A stretch of 64,000 nt of DNA from Temnothorax longispinosus (lineage: Eukaryota; Arthropoda; Insecta; Hymenoptera; Formicidae), in NCBI RefSeq assembly GCF_030848805.1, contig NC_092367.1:1364001-1428000 (forward strand), written 5' to 3'. Below the pieces are notes generated by a model. The model was not told where the DNA came from and did not search any database. It saw nothing but the letters and a program-made list of their open reading frames with translations. Position 1 is the first letter of the stretch, and every line of letters begins with the position of its first letter. The position numbers and the translations under genes are program-made. Shown piece after piece: positions 1 through 12,300 of the stretch.

Positions 1-652
1 CACCAGTATCAGGAAATCAAAGAATTCTGCATTAAAGATTTTAAATACTTTTTTTATTAAATTTAATTTTTTTTATATATACAGGAGATAAAGAATATAT
101 TGCATATATATTATAAATATTAATATAATTAAAAAATAATTTATTACATTTTATTTTAAATTTTAATAATGTATAATGATATCGTTTAAAACATTTGCTT
201 GGATGAAAAGTCCAAGTTTTCCTTTACAAAAAAGGAAACAATTTTCTTTCGCATGGATGCCAAAAATGCGAATTTGTTAAATATATTTAACGATAACGAG
301 ACAAAAATAAATATTTATATGATGTAAATATTAAATCATAATAAGCACACACATATAAAATAATTTTAATTTAAAAAATACAGATTAAAGTATATAAGAA
401 CTTTATGACGAATCTGGCTTGACGCTGCCTTTATGGAAAAAGCTATGGAAAAACTATTGTTTCATGTACTTCTTTCGTAACTGCAGTAGTTCTTTTGTAG
501 TATAATTTTTCCGTAAGCATGGAGCTGTTGAAACGAAATATTATATCGAGTCTCGACGCTGAGGTCTTGAGAGTTAAGCGACTTTCTGTAATCTGGCGGA
601 ATTTAATTTTGAGCTAAATTTACTCAAATGCATTTTTCTTTTTGTTATACAG
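1..652 (+). other. 3' part of intron 1 of P450 copy A
   Basis: No coding sequence is seen. The whole stretch aligns almost base for base with 13621-14261, which is intron 1 of the complete P450 copy B, and it ends in a TATACAG acceptor. The first coding exon of copy A must therefore lie just upstream of the window. Confidence 0.85.
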
Positions 653-2328
653 TCCGAACCGCTGTCGCAAAATCTTTTCGAACTGGATTCGAAAAGATGG
701 CGACCATTAAGGGCGAAGCTGACGCCTGTTTTTACATCCCGTAAACTAAAGGAGATGTTTGTGTTAATATCAGAGTGCTCTGAACATCTTGTCCAATACG
801 TGGAAAAATTAGTGAACAAAAATGAGCCTATAGAATGTGCCGAGATGACGGCCAAATACACGACCGACGTCATCGGTAGCTGCGTCTTCGGCATTGAGAT
901 GAACGCAATGTCGGACGAGGACAGCGAATTTCGCAGGATAGGAAGAAGTGTGTTCCATGCGTCCTTCTGGAAACGTCTACGATTCGCCATGAAGAACTAC
1001 TTGCCATGGCTCTTCGACGTCCTCTATGGCTACATCCTGCCGCGATCGGAGGTCACCAAATTCTTCATGCGCATTGTCCTGGAGACTATGGACTACAGAG
1101 AAACGAATAATATTACTAGAAATGATTTTATTGATACGCTGCGCGAATTGAAGAAACATTCGGACAAAATGGACGATATCGGTAAATATTATTATTTGCT
1201 GCTTATTGTTTTAAAATTTTGTTAGACGGAGAGTTATACGAGAGTTGCATCCAAAATATAATTCTGTAATTATAGCGAAACAAAGTGTTAAAGTTTGTAT
1301 TGGAGCAACGTCCGATTGGTTATATCTCAATTATTAAATAGTTAAATTAGTCGCAATTCTTAACATTTGAGGTAGGAAATTAAAAGATATTTCTAGAGAC
1401 ATTTTTTTAGATTTGACTGACAGTTTGATAGTTTCTCAAGCATTCACGTTTTTTGCTGCTGGTTTTGAAACCTCATCGACAGCGATGGCTAACGCGTTTT
1501 ACGAGCTGGCTTTAAATCAGAAAATACAGGACAGGTTGCGTGACGAAATTGATCAGGAATATATAAAACATGCTGGCAATTTAACATATACAAACATCAA
1601 GGAAATGAATTACTTGGATAAAATATTCAAAGGTATGTTCAAATAGAAAATTTAAATAAATGACGGACCGCGTGACAACATCGATCTTTGCAGCGGCATT
1701 ATAATAATAATTTCATCGCTGATGAAACTAATTGCAGTTCATCTTTAGTGCGTACAAATTTAAACAGATAGTTTGAACTATTTTTAATATAGAAGTCTTG
1801 AGAAAGTATCCACCTGGGCTTTTCTTTCCGAGAATAACGATGTCGAGTTATACTTTCAATGGTACCAAAGTTAGTATACCGAAAGGCCAATTAATATGGA
1901 TTCCTATACACGCTATGCATCGAGATTCAAACATTTATCCAGAACCGGATGTCTTCGATCCAGAAAGATTTAATGAGGAAGCTGTGAAAAGCAGGCATCC
2001 GATGGTTTATCTACCCTTCGGTGACGGACAAAGAAATTGCATTGGTGCAGTGAAATTAATTTAAATGTCACTCTTCATTTCTCTTTGCGCCATTTTCAAC
2101 CGGAAAAGATTTTTAATTGTGATCTGGTTTACACGACGATCAATTTTTATTTCAGGTTCCCGTTTCGCTGTTTATCAGACTAAACTTGGGCTCATAAAGA
2201 TATTACGAAACTACAAAGTCGAGCCTTGTGAGAAAACGCAAGTACCTTATGTGGTCAATGACAAAGATTTTTTATTAGCTCCAAAGGATGGAATATATTT
2301 GAGAATACTTAAAATTAATCGAGATTAA
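653..2328 (+). CDS. CYP6: Cytochrome P450, CYP6-like (CYP3 clan), copy A, exons 2-5; 5' end outside window
   Basis: Membrane-bound heme monooxygenase of the insect CYP6 type, expected in the ER. Exons read 653-1181, 1387-1632, 1793-2044 and 2156-2328, all joined in frame by GT-AG introns; lengths match copy B except for one extra codon in the last exon. Visible landmarks are the I-helix motif AAGFETSS, the K-helix ExxR in EVLRKYPP, PERF, and the heme loop FGDGQRNCIG with its cysteine ligand. No stop or frameshift interrupts these exons. A possible AATAAA signal lies at 2459-2464. Compared with copy B the replacements cluster after VFH (about 950-1000), just after ExxR (about 1806-1840) and in the last 35 codons. 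The substrate is unknown. The gene is probably functional if its first exon is intact. Confidence 0.9.
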
Positions 2329-2334
2329 TTTAAG

Positions 2335-2338
<4 letters not shown>

Positions 2339-2394
<56 letters not shown>

Positions 2395-2396
2395 TT
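2339..2396 (+). repeat. (CT)n microsatellite
   Basis: A run of CT dinucleotides directly after the copy A stop codon. The same position after copy B (15958-16056) is also CT-rich but longer and more interrupted, so the repeat predates the duplication. Confidence 0.9.
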
Positions 2397-3047
2397 CTCC
2401 CTTATAAAGTATACGTATATAAAAAATGATTAAGAAAATCTCCGTCAAGAAATGTAATAATAAAAGTCACTTTTTCCACTACAACACATGTATGTATAGT
2501 ACTTATTTTACTGATATCGTATAGTAATTTCTCATCACGACATTAGTCAGACAGTAATTAAATCGTTCAAATTTATTTATTTATTTATTTATTTATTGAC
2601 CAGCAAATATTATTTACAATACTTTATATACGCAAATAACACCTAAAGAGGCAAATAAATTGCCTGTACATAGGACTGGTTCTTATAAATTAATAATTAA
2701 AATTAAAGAAACATAACAAAAAAAAAGAAAAACAAAACAAAAAACAAAAATAAAACAAAATTAAAGAAAGTAGAATATAACATTAAATTCACACTATTGT
2801 GTTTTTTCGCTCGCGTTTTTTGCAACTGCATTGATGTTACCATTGATCCAATTAGATAAGTTATGTTTTACCTTTACATTACCTTTCGTAGTCTTAAGGC
2901 TTTTTTTTTAGTTCAATCGGCAATAGGTTAAATAATTTCAACAAAGTTATAAAACTGCTTTTAAAATTAGTAGTTTTATAGATCATTAGGTAGCATCAAT
3001 TCTTTTTCCCTAGTTTTGCTAGCGGAGGATTCGAAATTTTGCTGATG

Positions 3048-3193
3048 ATAACCCTATTCGCTCCAACCAGCCCTTTCGTGTCCCCACGAGTTTCTAATCC
3101 TCGCATCATCTCACGAACGTTTCGTCATTTCGTTCGTGAGTTATGATGCGAGGATTAAAAAGCGGAAAAAGGGGTTGAAGCGAATAGGGATAA
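3048..3193. mobile_element. 138-bp MITE nested in the LINE
   Basis: Near-perfect inverted repeat with ends CCCTATTCGCTCCAACC and its complement at 3052 and 3189, flanked on both sides by ATAA. It interrupts the reverse-transcriptase C-terminal reading frame of the host LINE, so it is younger than the LINE. Confidence 0.75.
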
Positions 3194-3350
3194 TTATAAT
3201 AATGGCATAGGGCTTCGACAGCGAACGAACATTTAACGTTTCGCGGCATTTTATTCGTATTGGATTTCATTACAATTTTTATAATTTGGTTCTGCAGGGA
3301 CATTAATTTATTAATTACGTTATTATACGCCCCTCCCCACGCTATTATGC

Positions 3351-4169
3351 CATACGTTGGGTTCCCAGTCAAAATGTCTCTCCTAAATGATCTCATACAA
3401 AAAAGTCTTGGAAAAAATATCTCAGTTCAAAATGTCTCAGTCCAAAAATATCTCAGTTCAAAATGTCTCAGTCCAAAAATATCTCAGTCCAAAAATGTCT
3501 CAGTCCAAAATGTCTCAGTCCAAAAATATCTCTGACAATAATTAACTTCGAAGGTACATCATACAATTAATATTACACAATATCATTATAATCAATTACA
3601 TCTTACAAATTTTTATTACAAAATATCATTATAAAAAATTAATATTACATTTAATTAGTATTAGGACAGTTGTAAACTCATGTGACAACTCGTCTCGCGT
3701 GGAAAGTGTATATGCGTGGAGGCAGTAAGTTCCGCCCCCCTGCGGGGGGCTCCACTCTTATTAAACTAAACACATAGTGTGCCTTCAAAGTACATGCATG
3801 GACTTTCCACGCGTGGAAAGTTGTAAACCCATGTGGCAACTCGTTTCGCGTGGAAAGTGTATGCGTGGAGGCAGTAGGTTTGTGACTAATAAATCACAAA
3901 CAATTAAGCCAACACTAGAAACATGTACCCGCATCATTTAAATCGACGATTTAGAACGTTAATAAATCCAGCAGACGTTTCATCCCACCAATATTATTTT
4001 AATTGAGATATTTTTGTTCGATACATTATTGCCTGAGATATTTTTGGACTGAGACATTTTGGACTGAGATATTTTTGGACTGAGACATTTTGGACTGAGA
4101 TATTATAGACGAGATATTTTTGCTGAGATGTTTCGGGCTGAGATAAAATGAGGGGTCACCCATACGTTG
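3351..4169. mobile_element. 801-bp foldback DNA element with subterminal minisatellites, 9-bp target duplication
   Basis: The element occupies 3360-4160 and is flanked by a 9-bp duplication, CATACGTTG, at 3351-3359 and 4161-4169. Ends are GGTTCCCAGTC and GGGGTCACC, an imperfect inverted repeat starting GGT. Just inside each end is a short array built on CTCAGTCCAAAAA units (about 3402-3540) mirrored at about 4020-4145. The core carries two copies of a GCGTGGAAAGTGTATGCG-like motif. It has no transposase, so it is non-autonomous. It splits the LINE reading frame at a Tyr-Gly pair, which reads on across the insertion. A 9-bp duplication fits Mutator-like elements, but the family is not certain. 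Confidence 0.85.
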
Positions 4170-5519
4170 CAATACTATTAAAGAGTGCATGATAAATAAT
4201 TAACAGCGACTCCTGGGACAGCAGCCTGGATAACTTTGCAAAGACAAACAGTAAATATCTAGTCTTCTTTGTGATATAATTTAAGTGCAATTCCCATTTC
4301 ATAGCTTGATCTATTATGATTCCAAGGTATCTGGTAGACACAACTCTCTTAACTCTTTAATTATTAATTTTAATGGAAATCTCATTTGGTACACTATCTG
4401 CATATATTCCAAAAGTGATAAACACTGTCTTGCTGATGTTCAGAGAGAGCTGATTCACGCAAAGCCATTGGAAGACAATATCCAGATATTCACACATCCG
4501 TCCCCTAGCCATTTTCCAGGACTCACCCGTTGTTACAACGACCGTATCGTCCGCGTACGAAGTAATTGATTTACCTGGTAATAAAGATAGCAAATCGATA
4601 TGTAGAAATGTAATAAAGAGAAGTGAAGTAGCCCCAGTATTGTTCCTTGCGGAACTCCAATAGTTATTAACCTATCTTCACTGCAAACTCCATTTATTTT
4701 TACAGCTTGTTTTCTATTATTTAAATAATTTTTCAACAATGAGTAACAATTTCTTCTTATTCCGTAGTCGTACAGTTTGTCTAGTAGTATTTGGTGATTC
4801 ACGGTATCAAAAGCCTTTGTCAAGTCAAGGAAAGTCGCAATTGTGCATGTACCATCGTTCAATTTTTTGTATATATAATTTGAGATTAGTGCAAGAGCAT
4901 TTTTAGTACCTTTACCTTTCATGAACCCAAATTGTTTCTCAGAGAGAATATTTGAGTCAGTGAAAAACTTGTACATTCTTTAGTCACATTGCACCTTTCC
5001 CCAGCTTTATAAATAGGTACAACAACGGCATACTTTAAGTTATCTGGCCATTCACCATTTTTCATACATACATTTAAAATATATACCGTAGTGGATCTGC
5101 AATTTCGCATACAATCGACTTAATAACCTTAGCACTAACCCCATCAGCCCCACCAGCTTTATTTTTTAGACCGTTTATGACATTAGTTATTTCTTCAGCT
5201 GTAGTGTAGGATAAAGAAAAATTGATTATTGGAACCTTTTTTAGGTCGAGACGGTTAGGAATGTTAGAATGTATATGTTTTCAGCTAGATTAGTGCCTAT
5301 AGTACAAAAAATATCGTTGAAAGTATTTGCAAGTTCTAGAGGATCATCAATAACTTTCCTCTCGGTTTTAATTTGATTACATATACTACTCGATTTAGAT
5401 TTCCCCTTGTTTAATTTCTCTTGAACAAAATTCCAAAGAGACTTACTATTATTACATCTTTTTTCAACATCATTCTTATCGTATAAGAACTTGGCTCTAT
5501 TAATAACTTTAAAAATTTA

Positions 5520-6303
5520 ATTGTAATATATTATATAATCTCTTTAAACTCATCTTTTCCGTATTTTCTATGTAAGTATTCTATTACATATCAAAAATGA
5601 AATATGCAAAGTAAGTATAAAAAGTGTTTTCGCATGTCAAATATTTTTTTTACTATTCTTCTGCACTTCAAAACTTTCATGTAGTAGTTTACAGTTCAGA
5701 TGTAGCATTCTTTTGGACATTTGTTATAAGACGTTGGATTGATTAAAAAGTATTTTGCCCTCGTAAATAATTTTTATTTTATTATCAAAATTATTATTTC
5801 ATCTGATTGTTATAAAATTTCTACTACGTATTTGTCTTTATTTTTATACGTATAAATGTATACGTTCTACACGTTTTCGAATTATTACATTCGTCCACGT
5901 TCTCTCCGCTTATAATTTAGCACGACCTAGATGGCGACAGGTTATATAGTTATAGTATTAACTCTCAACTTTCCGGCGCAGTATTTTCTCCTCCCCGAAT
6001 CGGAATGACAAGTAAAACAATATCGACACCGATTACATTAATGAAAAATTATTATTCACTTTATATCTCTCAAGTACTACATTGTGCGTGTTACAAGTCG
6101 AGCCTCCGAAAAATTACTGCATTGTGCGCTTCTTTAACAGCGAGCCTCTCGATTTCCGAACAGCGGCTCAGTTTTACATTGCGTTGTTTGTGTGTTATGT
6201 ATAGTATATGTACATAAAATTATTTTTTTCTGCATTGTACACTTCGATAATCGTCAAAACAACATTAACGTGTCTGTGTTCGCTTTTATTCTTACTTTGC
6301 TAC
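5520..6303 (+). other. Noncoding flank shared by both duplication units
   Basis: No gene is seen. From about 5871 to 6303 the sequence matches 16421-17164 of the second unit closely. The stretch 5545-5870 has no counterpart there; at that place the second unit has a tRNA-like sequence (16256-16416) instead. Confidence 0.7.
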
Positions 6304-7130
6304 TTAAGGGGTAACGCCACCCCTGAGACCCTAAAGTTATATCTAAGTTTGGGAATTTTTTGTGGGCAAATGAATAGCTTTATTTAAAAAAACATAAACC
6401 CCTTTATTGTACACATATATAACTATAAAAAAAATATTTTTATTAGTCATAATTGTTCAAAATGACGGCGTACTGGCACACTTAAAATATATATTTTATA
6501 CAAAAATTAGGGTTTTCTCGTTGAGTTATGACTGATTTCATGCTCAAAAACATATGAGACGTATCGGAATGTATCAAATATTGACAACATATATCCAAAA
6601 GTAATATATTATGTTTATTTTAGAGTCAGTTAAGGCACTATCAATCATTTGAGGACCATAAAAGGCCCAAAAATGGCTAAAAATAGGGTTTTTCGTATTT
6701 TTGAGTACGGCCCACCATTCCGAAAAATCTGAAAAAATTCTAATACATGTAGAACACTAAAATATACAATTTTCTAGAGTAATTAGACCTGCAACTATCA
6801 AAAAAATTAGAAAAAAATTGATTCAAATATTTATTTAATTTTTTTAGGTTAGATATTTAACGCGCCTAAAGCTCAAAAAAATTGTGTGCTAAGTACTTTT
6901 TATAAGCTATATTCTCAAATTTTTTCAAAATTTTTAACATGAAGGAACCAGAGAAAAAAATAATTTTTGAAAAAAGCGGTTTTTTGGTGCCACTAGAAAA
7001 AGGAGGGGGGATGATAGTCGGAAAAATCGTAGAAAATTCTTTTTTTAGTGTACTTATGCAGATCCAAAGTCATTTTGCCGTTTCATTGACAGTGGCATTT
7101 TGCCTATCTTACCGTGGGGTACCCTTTTAA
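6304..7130. mobile_element. 819-bp TTAA-flanked non-autonomous element
   Basis: The element lies between TTAA at 6304-6307 and TTAA at 7127-7130. Ends are GGGGTAACGCCACCCC and the complement of AAGGGTACCCCACGG, an imperfect inverted repeat. The interior is A/T-rich with no credible transposase. A TTAA target duplication is the mark of piggyBac- and Kolobok-type elements. The second unit lacks it. About 240 bp present there (17165-17403), including the start of the P450 fragment, are missing here. The ends resemble those of the element at 55361-56145. Confidence 0.75.
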
Positions 7131-7965
7131 AGATGTTATATTTTCAAAGATATCCGCGGACAATTATTTGACGAAAATATATAACGAGTACGAAGACGAA
7201 TCATTGATTGAGATATTTTGCTAGAACGACACCTGTTCTTATTTTAAGAGATTCTGACTTAATTAAAAATGTTCTTATCAAAGATTTCTCCGTATTCGCT
7301 CATAGAGGACTATCCACTTTCGAAAAGATCGAATATTTAAAACTATTATATACTTCAGAAAAGATATTGAACAAGACACACACGGCGCAAATTCTTTAAA
7401 GATTTACATATACTTTTCTAATTTTTGTATAACGAAACTAATAAAGAAATATGAAATATGCCTCCAAAAGCCTTAAGCAAGTTTTTACAAGTTATAGAAT
7501 TTTATTTTGAGCAAAATTTATTTCATTACACACAGAAGAGAAAAAGTGTTAAATTAAGACTTATAGATATTCGTGTATTAAGCAAGAATCTATAATTCTT
7601 TTTATAAGAATTTCAACTTTTTTTCTTGATTAAACTACATAAATACCTTCATTTAAACAAGTTTTCTTCGTTTAACACAATTTATATCTCATTTCAAAAT
7701 TCTTGCTTATATACAAGAATATAAGTCTTGATTTAACACTTCCTTTTTTCTATGCAATTTTATCTCATAGATTGAGTTGTCGCAACACCTCTTTTCTTTG
7801 AAGCCGAAGAGATGGCGATCGTTTAGAATAAAACAGTCCCCTGTTTTTACATCATACTTAAAAGAATCCAGATTTAATTATAGGGGTGAAACGGTGAGAA
7901 TACAAGAAAGCTATTTCACAAGTTTTCAAACGATGAGACATGTTATAAGAATAATTTTATAAACC
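7131..7965 (+). pseudogene. P450 (CYP6-like) pseudogene fragment, unit A
   Basis: Two pieces of P450 coding sequence remain. Around 7140-7340 the frame reads like the end of exon 1 (compare VLILRDSDLIKNVLIKDF with copy B's ILIVKHPDLIKDILIKDF), broken by a frameshift near 7220. Around 7775-7875 is a degraded start of exon 2 (LSQHLFSLKPKRW). Exon 2 then runs into an exon-1/intron-1-like tail ending near 7960. Heme loop, ExxR and I-helix are absent. The same layout recurs at 17400-18234, so the gene was already dead before the block duplicated. Confidence 0.85.
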
Positions 7966-8822
7966 ACAATATATATATCAAATAAAATTAATATTTACTT
8001 ATTTTACGCCGACTTTTTCTATAACTATTATATAATAAACATACTATTTGTAACAAAGATAATGTGAGACTTAAATGTGAAAGGTTTATTATACTTATCA
8101 CTGTGGTTATCTCGCATACTTACCATTTATACGTTATTATTTCTTTATACAGAAAAATAAATTATCTATATAGAAATTTGTTGTATAGAAATAAAAAAGC
8201 AAGAAGATATATGCGAGATATACCGACATATACATGTACAGTATGTAATATTTGCCTATTAAAAAAAATATATAAAAGGATTCTGAAAAAAAAAATACAA
8301 TTTGAGAAATGCGTGTTATATATTTATTTATCAGTATTACGTTAAAATATGATCAATTTATGTCTACATGTATATCATGTATCAACGAATCTCATGTGTA
8401 TATCTAAAAATAATTTTCAATAATAAATGCTAAACTTTCAGTTGGAATTTGGTAAAAAATCTACAGTTATTTTTAATTAATGTATCTTACTTTTGTTACT
8501 TAAAAGACATTTAAAATAATCGTGTAAAATAAAAAATACATAAGACATAAACATTGATACACTTGGAAAATGTACAGAACTGTTTTAAAAATATTTGTGC
8601 ACATACATGCGCGCACGTGTGTATATATACATAGGTATATGTGAGTGCGTATGTCATAAAAAAAGTTTTTATATGTCAATTATGCCGAATATTATATTTA
8701 CAAAACTTTAATAGCATAATAATTAAAATTGAGTAATATAAAACTCTCTTTCTGTAATAAATTGTACAAACGTCATAATCTATAAATTCAATGCTTATTT
8801 TGCTATTACGCCAATAAGTAAC
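7966..8822 (+). other. Noncoding tail of duplication unit A
   Basis: No gene is supported. The stretch aligns with 18235-19275 of unit B, differing by small indels and by the MITE at 18542-18683 that is present only in unit B. The alignment stops near 8822, where LINE sequence begins. Confidence 0.75.
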
Positions 8823-11800
8823 GGTATATGTGAATAACAATATTGAAAAGAAGATAAAGTATATAAAGGATTATACAAATGATGGAGGATTAGGGGAGCA
8901 AATAATAATAGGAAGCGATTTTAATGCAAGAACTGGAGAAGAAGAAGGAACGCGGAAGGAAGGAAGCTGCTGGAGTTTATAGAGGAAGAGGGATTAGGAA
9001 TACTGAACACTGACGGAGAGTTTACATTTACAGGAGGGAGAGGCGAGTCGGTAATAGACTATGTAATTGGAAACCAAGAAATTTGGGAGAAAGCAGAGGA
9101 AATAAATATTGGAGAGGCTATATACTCGGATCATCAGCCTATAACAATAAGGGTAAAGGGAACAATTGAGAGAGGAAAAAAAGAGAAAAGAGTCAGAAAA
9201 ATAATGAATTGGTCAAAGAAAGGAAAAGAAAGTTACAAAAAAAGAATAGGAGAAGATAGAAGGTACGAACATAAAGGAAATAATGGAAGGAATGAAGAAG
9301 GCGGTAGAGCGGGCCGCAGAATGGAAAGAAATAAGAGAAGACCAGAGAGCAAAGAATAAAAACAGATGATAGGATAGGGAATGTGCAAAGCTAAGGAGAG
9401 AAGCGCGTGAGAATCTGGTGAAATGGAGAAAAGGAGAGGTAGATAAAAAGAAGTACACAGTAAAAAAAAAGAAATATAAGGAAAAAATAAAAGAAAAGAA
9501 AGAGTCCAAAAAGGAGAGAATAATGAAAGAAGCGAGAGAAGGAACCAATGAGAAAGAAGTATGAAGATTTATAAATAGAGAAAGAAAAAGCAGAAAAGAA
9601 GTATGCGAAGAAATAACGGAGATGCAGTGGAACAAACACTTCATGGAGTTACTAGAGAGAGTTACGGTAAAACCGCGTGAAAAAGACAGGAAGGGAGAGA
9701 AAGGAGTAGAGAGCAAAGAGGGGCAGGAGGGAATAAGAAGAGAGTAAGTGGAAGAAGTAATCAAGGAAATGAAAGAGAAGAAAACTGCAGGCACAGATGG
9801 ACTGCTAAATGAGGTATGGATTTATGGAGGCGAGAGATTGAAGGAAAAAATATAGGAGATATGCGATACAGCATGGAGGACAGGAGAAATAGCTGGAGAT
9901 TGGAAAAAGGGAATAATACCGATAGTAAAAAAAAAAGAAGAAGGGAAAGAAGCACAGGATTACAGAGGGGTAACATTAATGAACACAAGTTATAAAATAT
10001 ATGCAGCAATATTGGCTAAGAGGCTAGAGAAACAGGTAGAGGAAAAGGGGATACTACCAGAAACACAGACAGGATTTAGAAAAAGGAAAGGAACAATGGA
10101 AAATATATATGCACTGAACTACGTGATTGGAAGAGCTATGAGCAAGAAAAAAGGGAAGCTGGTAGCAGCATTTATAGACCTGAAAGCAGCACTCGACTCC
10201 GTGGATAGAGAAAAAATATGGGAAGTAATGAAAAGAGAAGGAATCAGTGAACAGCTGAGGACAAGGATAGAAGGCCTATACGAAGAGACAAGATGCGTAG
10301 TGAGGGTAAAGGGAGAAAAAGGACCATGCTTCTGGACGGTCAAAGGAGTTAGGCAAAAATGCCCACTGAGCGCTATGCTCTTCATACTTCTGCTGGCGGA
10401 TATAGAGGAGACAATGAGGAAGGGACAAGACGGAGGGGTAGTAGTAGGGAAAATAAAATTCTGGACATTAGCATACGCGGATGACATAGTAGCTATAGCA
10501 GAGGATGAAGAGAAGATGAAGAGAATACTGAAAAGATTGGAAAAATACTTTGACAGAAAGAAGCTAAAAGTGAACGTAGAGAAAACAAAGGTAATGAGAT
10601 TTAGGAAGGGAGGAGGTAAAATGAGAAAAGTAGAGTGGAGATGGAAGGAAAAAGAAATAGAAGAGGTGAAGAAATTCTGCTACCTAGGTACACATTCCAA
10701 AAAAACGGAGGGCAGGAGGCGTATATAAACGAAAGAGTAAGGAAAGCCGCGGTGGCAATGAGACAGGTCTGGAGGACAGGAAAAAGAATTTCGGAGGGGA
10801 TTGGGTAAGAAGGATAAAGCTATTCGATTCATTGGTAGCAAGCATAGCGTTGTATGGAGCAGAGATATGGGGATGGAAAAAGAGAGAGAAAATAGAAAAA
10901 ATGCATGAAAGATGTATAAGGTGGGCATTGGGCCTGGAGCACGCCCGGATATATGCTGAAAGAGGAAGAGAAACACGATGAGAATAAATGCTGGTAAAAA
11001 AGCGATGAAGTACGAAGAAAAATTGGAGAGTGGAGAAAGAAACGAGATTGCAAGAGAGTGCTGGAAGGAAATAAGAAAGAAGGTCAGGAAGGAAAAATCA
11101 AAATGGGAAGAGGAAAGAAGAAGTTTCTATGAGAGAAGAGGACATGCAGTCGAGGAGATAAAAAAGGAAGAGAGGGGAGGGATGGAGTAGCATTGAAGAT
11201 TTAACAAAAAGGGACAAAGACATTTAGATTCAAGAGAGAAACGAAAGGATAAGAGAGTCAAAGTACAACAAATGGTACAAGGTAGTAGCAGAAAACAGGA
11301 GGCCGGAATACCTGGATGAGAGAAAAGGGAAAGAAAAGTATATGATTAGGATAGCAAGATTCAGATTAGGAAATGAGATGAGAAGTGGATGATACTGGGA
11401 GCCAATGGAAAAAACATGCTGCAGAATATGTGGCGCGGAGGAAAAGTCATGGGAGCATGTTTTAGAATGGTGCACATCAAGAAGAGAGGAAGAAGAAGAA
11501 TTGGAAAGAATCAGCGAAAGAATTAAAAGAATACTGGGCAGCAAGGGTGAAGAAGAGAAATGGATGGCGGACTTAAAGAGGAGAAGAATGCAAGCGAACA
11601 CAATGATGGCTAAACAGAAAGAATAAATGATTTAATAAATTTTATTTACAGATATCGCAAGAGGAAAGGAAAGGAAAAAAGGGTCGGAGATTGAAGAGAA
11701 GATGGAGGAAAAACTTATAATGGACACGGACAAGGACGAAGCAGACTAGAGGGAGGGACCGAAAGGAAGGCACTGGAAGGGGTAGGGAGGGTAATAGTAG

Positions 11801-12088
11801 TGTTGTAAGATCGCCCAAAAGCCAGGTTTTGAATATAATTAAAATATGTAAAGGGTTGAGTACGTCTCTGTAAAACGTCATATAAATGTATGTGAATAAT
11901 GGGTTATATACGGGTATATGTGTAAAGGGTTGGGTACGTCCCTGAAAAACGCCACGTAAAAATGTATGAGATTAATGACTGTATGTACAATTGTAAAGGT
12001 TTTTGGAAACGTTTTCCTGAAAAAAACGCCTTTCCAATCCCGGAAGGGGAGAGAAATAAAAATTGAAATTGAATTGAATATATACGAT
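8823..12088 (+). mobile_element. Non-LTR retrotransposon with endonuclease and reverse transcriptase, decayed
   Basis: An apurinic-type endonuclease domain (GSDFNARTGEEEG near 8918, then VIDYVIGN and SDHQPITI to about 9150) is followed by reverse transcriptase (LDSVDREKIW near 10195, YADDIVAIAED near 10474) and a C-terminal zinc-finger-like block (CCRICGAEEKSWEHVLEWC near 11418). Stops and frameshifts are scattered through it (for example around 9360, 9563, 9747 and 9855), so it is inactive. The 5' part is truncated. The 3' region holds two related copies of a GTAAAGGGTTGRGTACGTC segment (about 11848 and 11922) and ends in an ATTGAA-rich tail near 12080. The domain order fits R1/LOA/I-type LINEs; the clade is uncertain. 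Confidence 0.88.
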
Positions 12089-12300
12089 GACGACAAAGAC
12101 GAACTGTTATATGGAATATTCGACAAGAAGACATCGCTTCTTTTAGTAAAAAATCCAAATTTAATTAGAGATGTCCTTATCAAAGACTTATCCATGTTTG
12201 TTGATGGAGGACTTTCCATTCGCGAAAAGGTGAGAATACTGCAAGAAAGATATTTTACACATTTTCGAAGAATGAGACATATTGTTTTACTTGCAATTTT
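12089..12300 (+). pseudogene. P450 exon-1 fragment abutting LINE 3' end
   Basis: About 47 codons match the end of CYP6 exon 1: DELLYGIFDKKTSLLLVKN, then DVLIKDLSMF, ending at 12229 before a good GTGAGA donor. The rest of the gene is missing. The LINE tail directly precedes it, so the upstream part of exon 1 was lost or displaced by that insertion. The intron-like sequence after the donor (CAAGAAAGATATTTTACAC) is also found after exon-2 remnants at 7900 and 18170. Confidence 0.8.

Larger units (their letters stand above)
2569..5519 (-). mobile_element. 5'-truncated non-LTR retrotransposon (Jockey/CR1-like) inserted in P450 copy A flank
   Basis: Reverse-transcriptase coding sequence runs on the minus strand from about 5510 down to about 3195. 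It includes a finger/palm stretch with LDLTKAFDTVNH, a GVPQGTILG motif and the catalytic SYADDTVVV; frameshifts separate these blocks, so the element is dead. The 3' end is a (TTTA)n tract at 2571-2595 (a (TAAA)n tail on the coding strand). AAATTTA flanks both ends (2569-2575 and 5513-5519), and copy B has the uninterrupted site near 16225, so this insertion came after the segmental duplication. The endonuclease part is missing (5' truncation). Two DNA elements (3052-3189 and 3360-4160) are nested inside it. Confidence 0.88.

Noticed and set aside
3402..3540. CRISPR-like array of CTCAGTCCAAAAA units
   Set aside because: Units are contiguous without unique spacers, are mirrored at the other end of the same transposon, and the genome is eukaryotic.
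9213..9794. 193-codon minus-strand open frame rich in Ser, Phe and Leu
   Set aside because: It is the antisense of the A/G-rich LINE coding strand, which contains few stop-generating triplets in reverse; no domain is visible.
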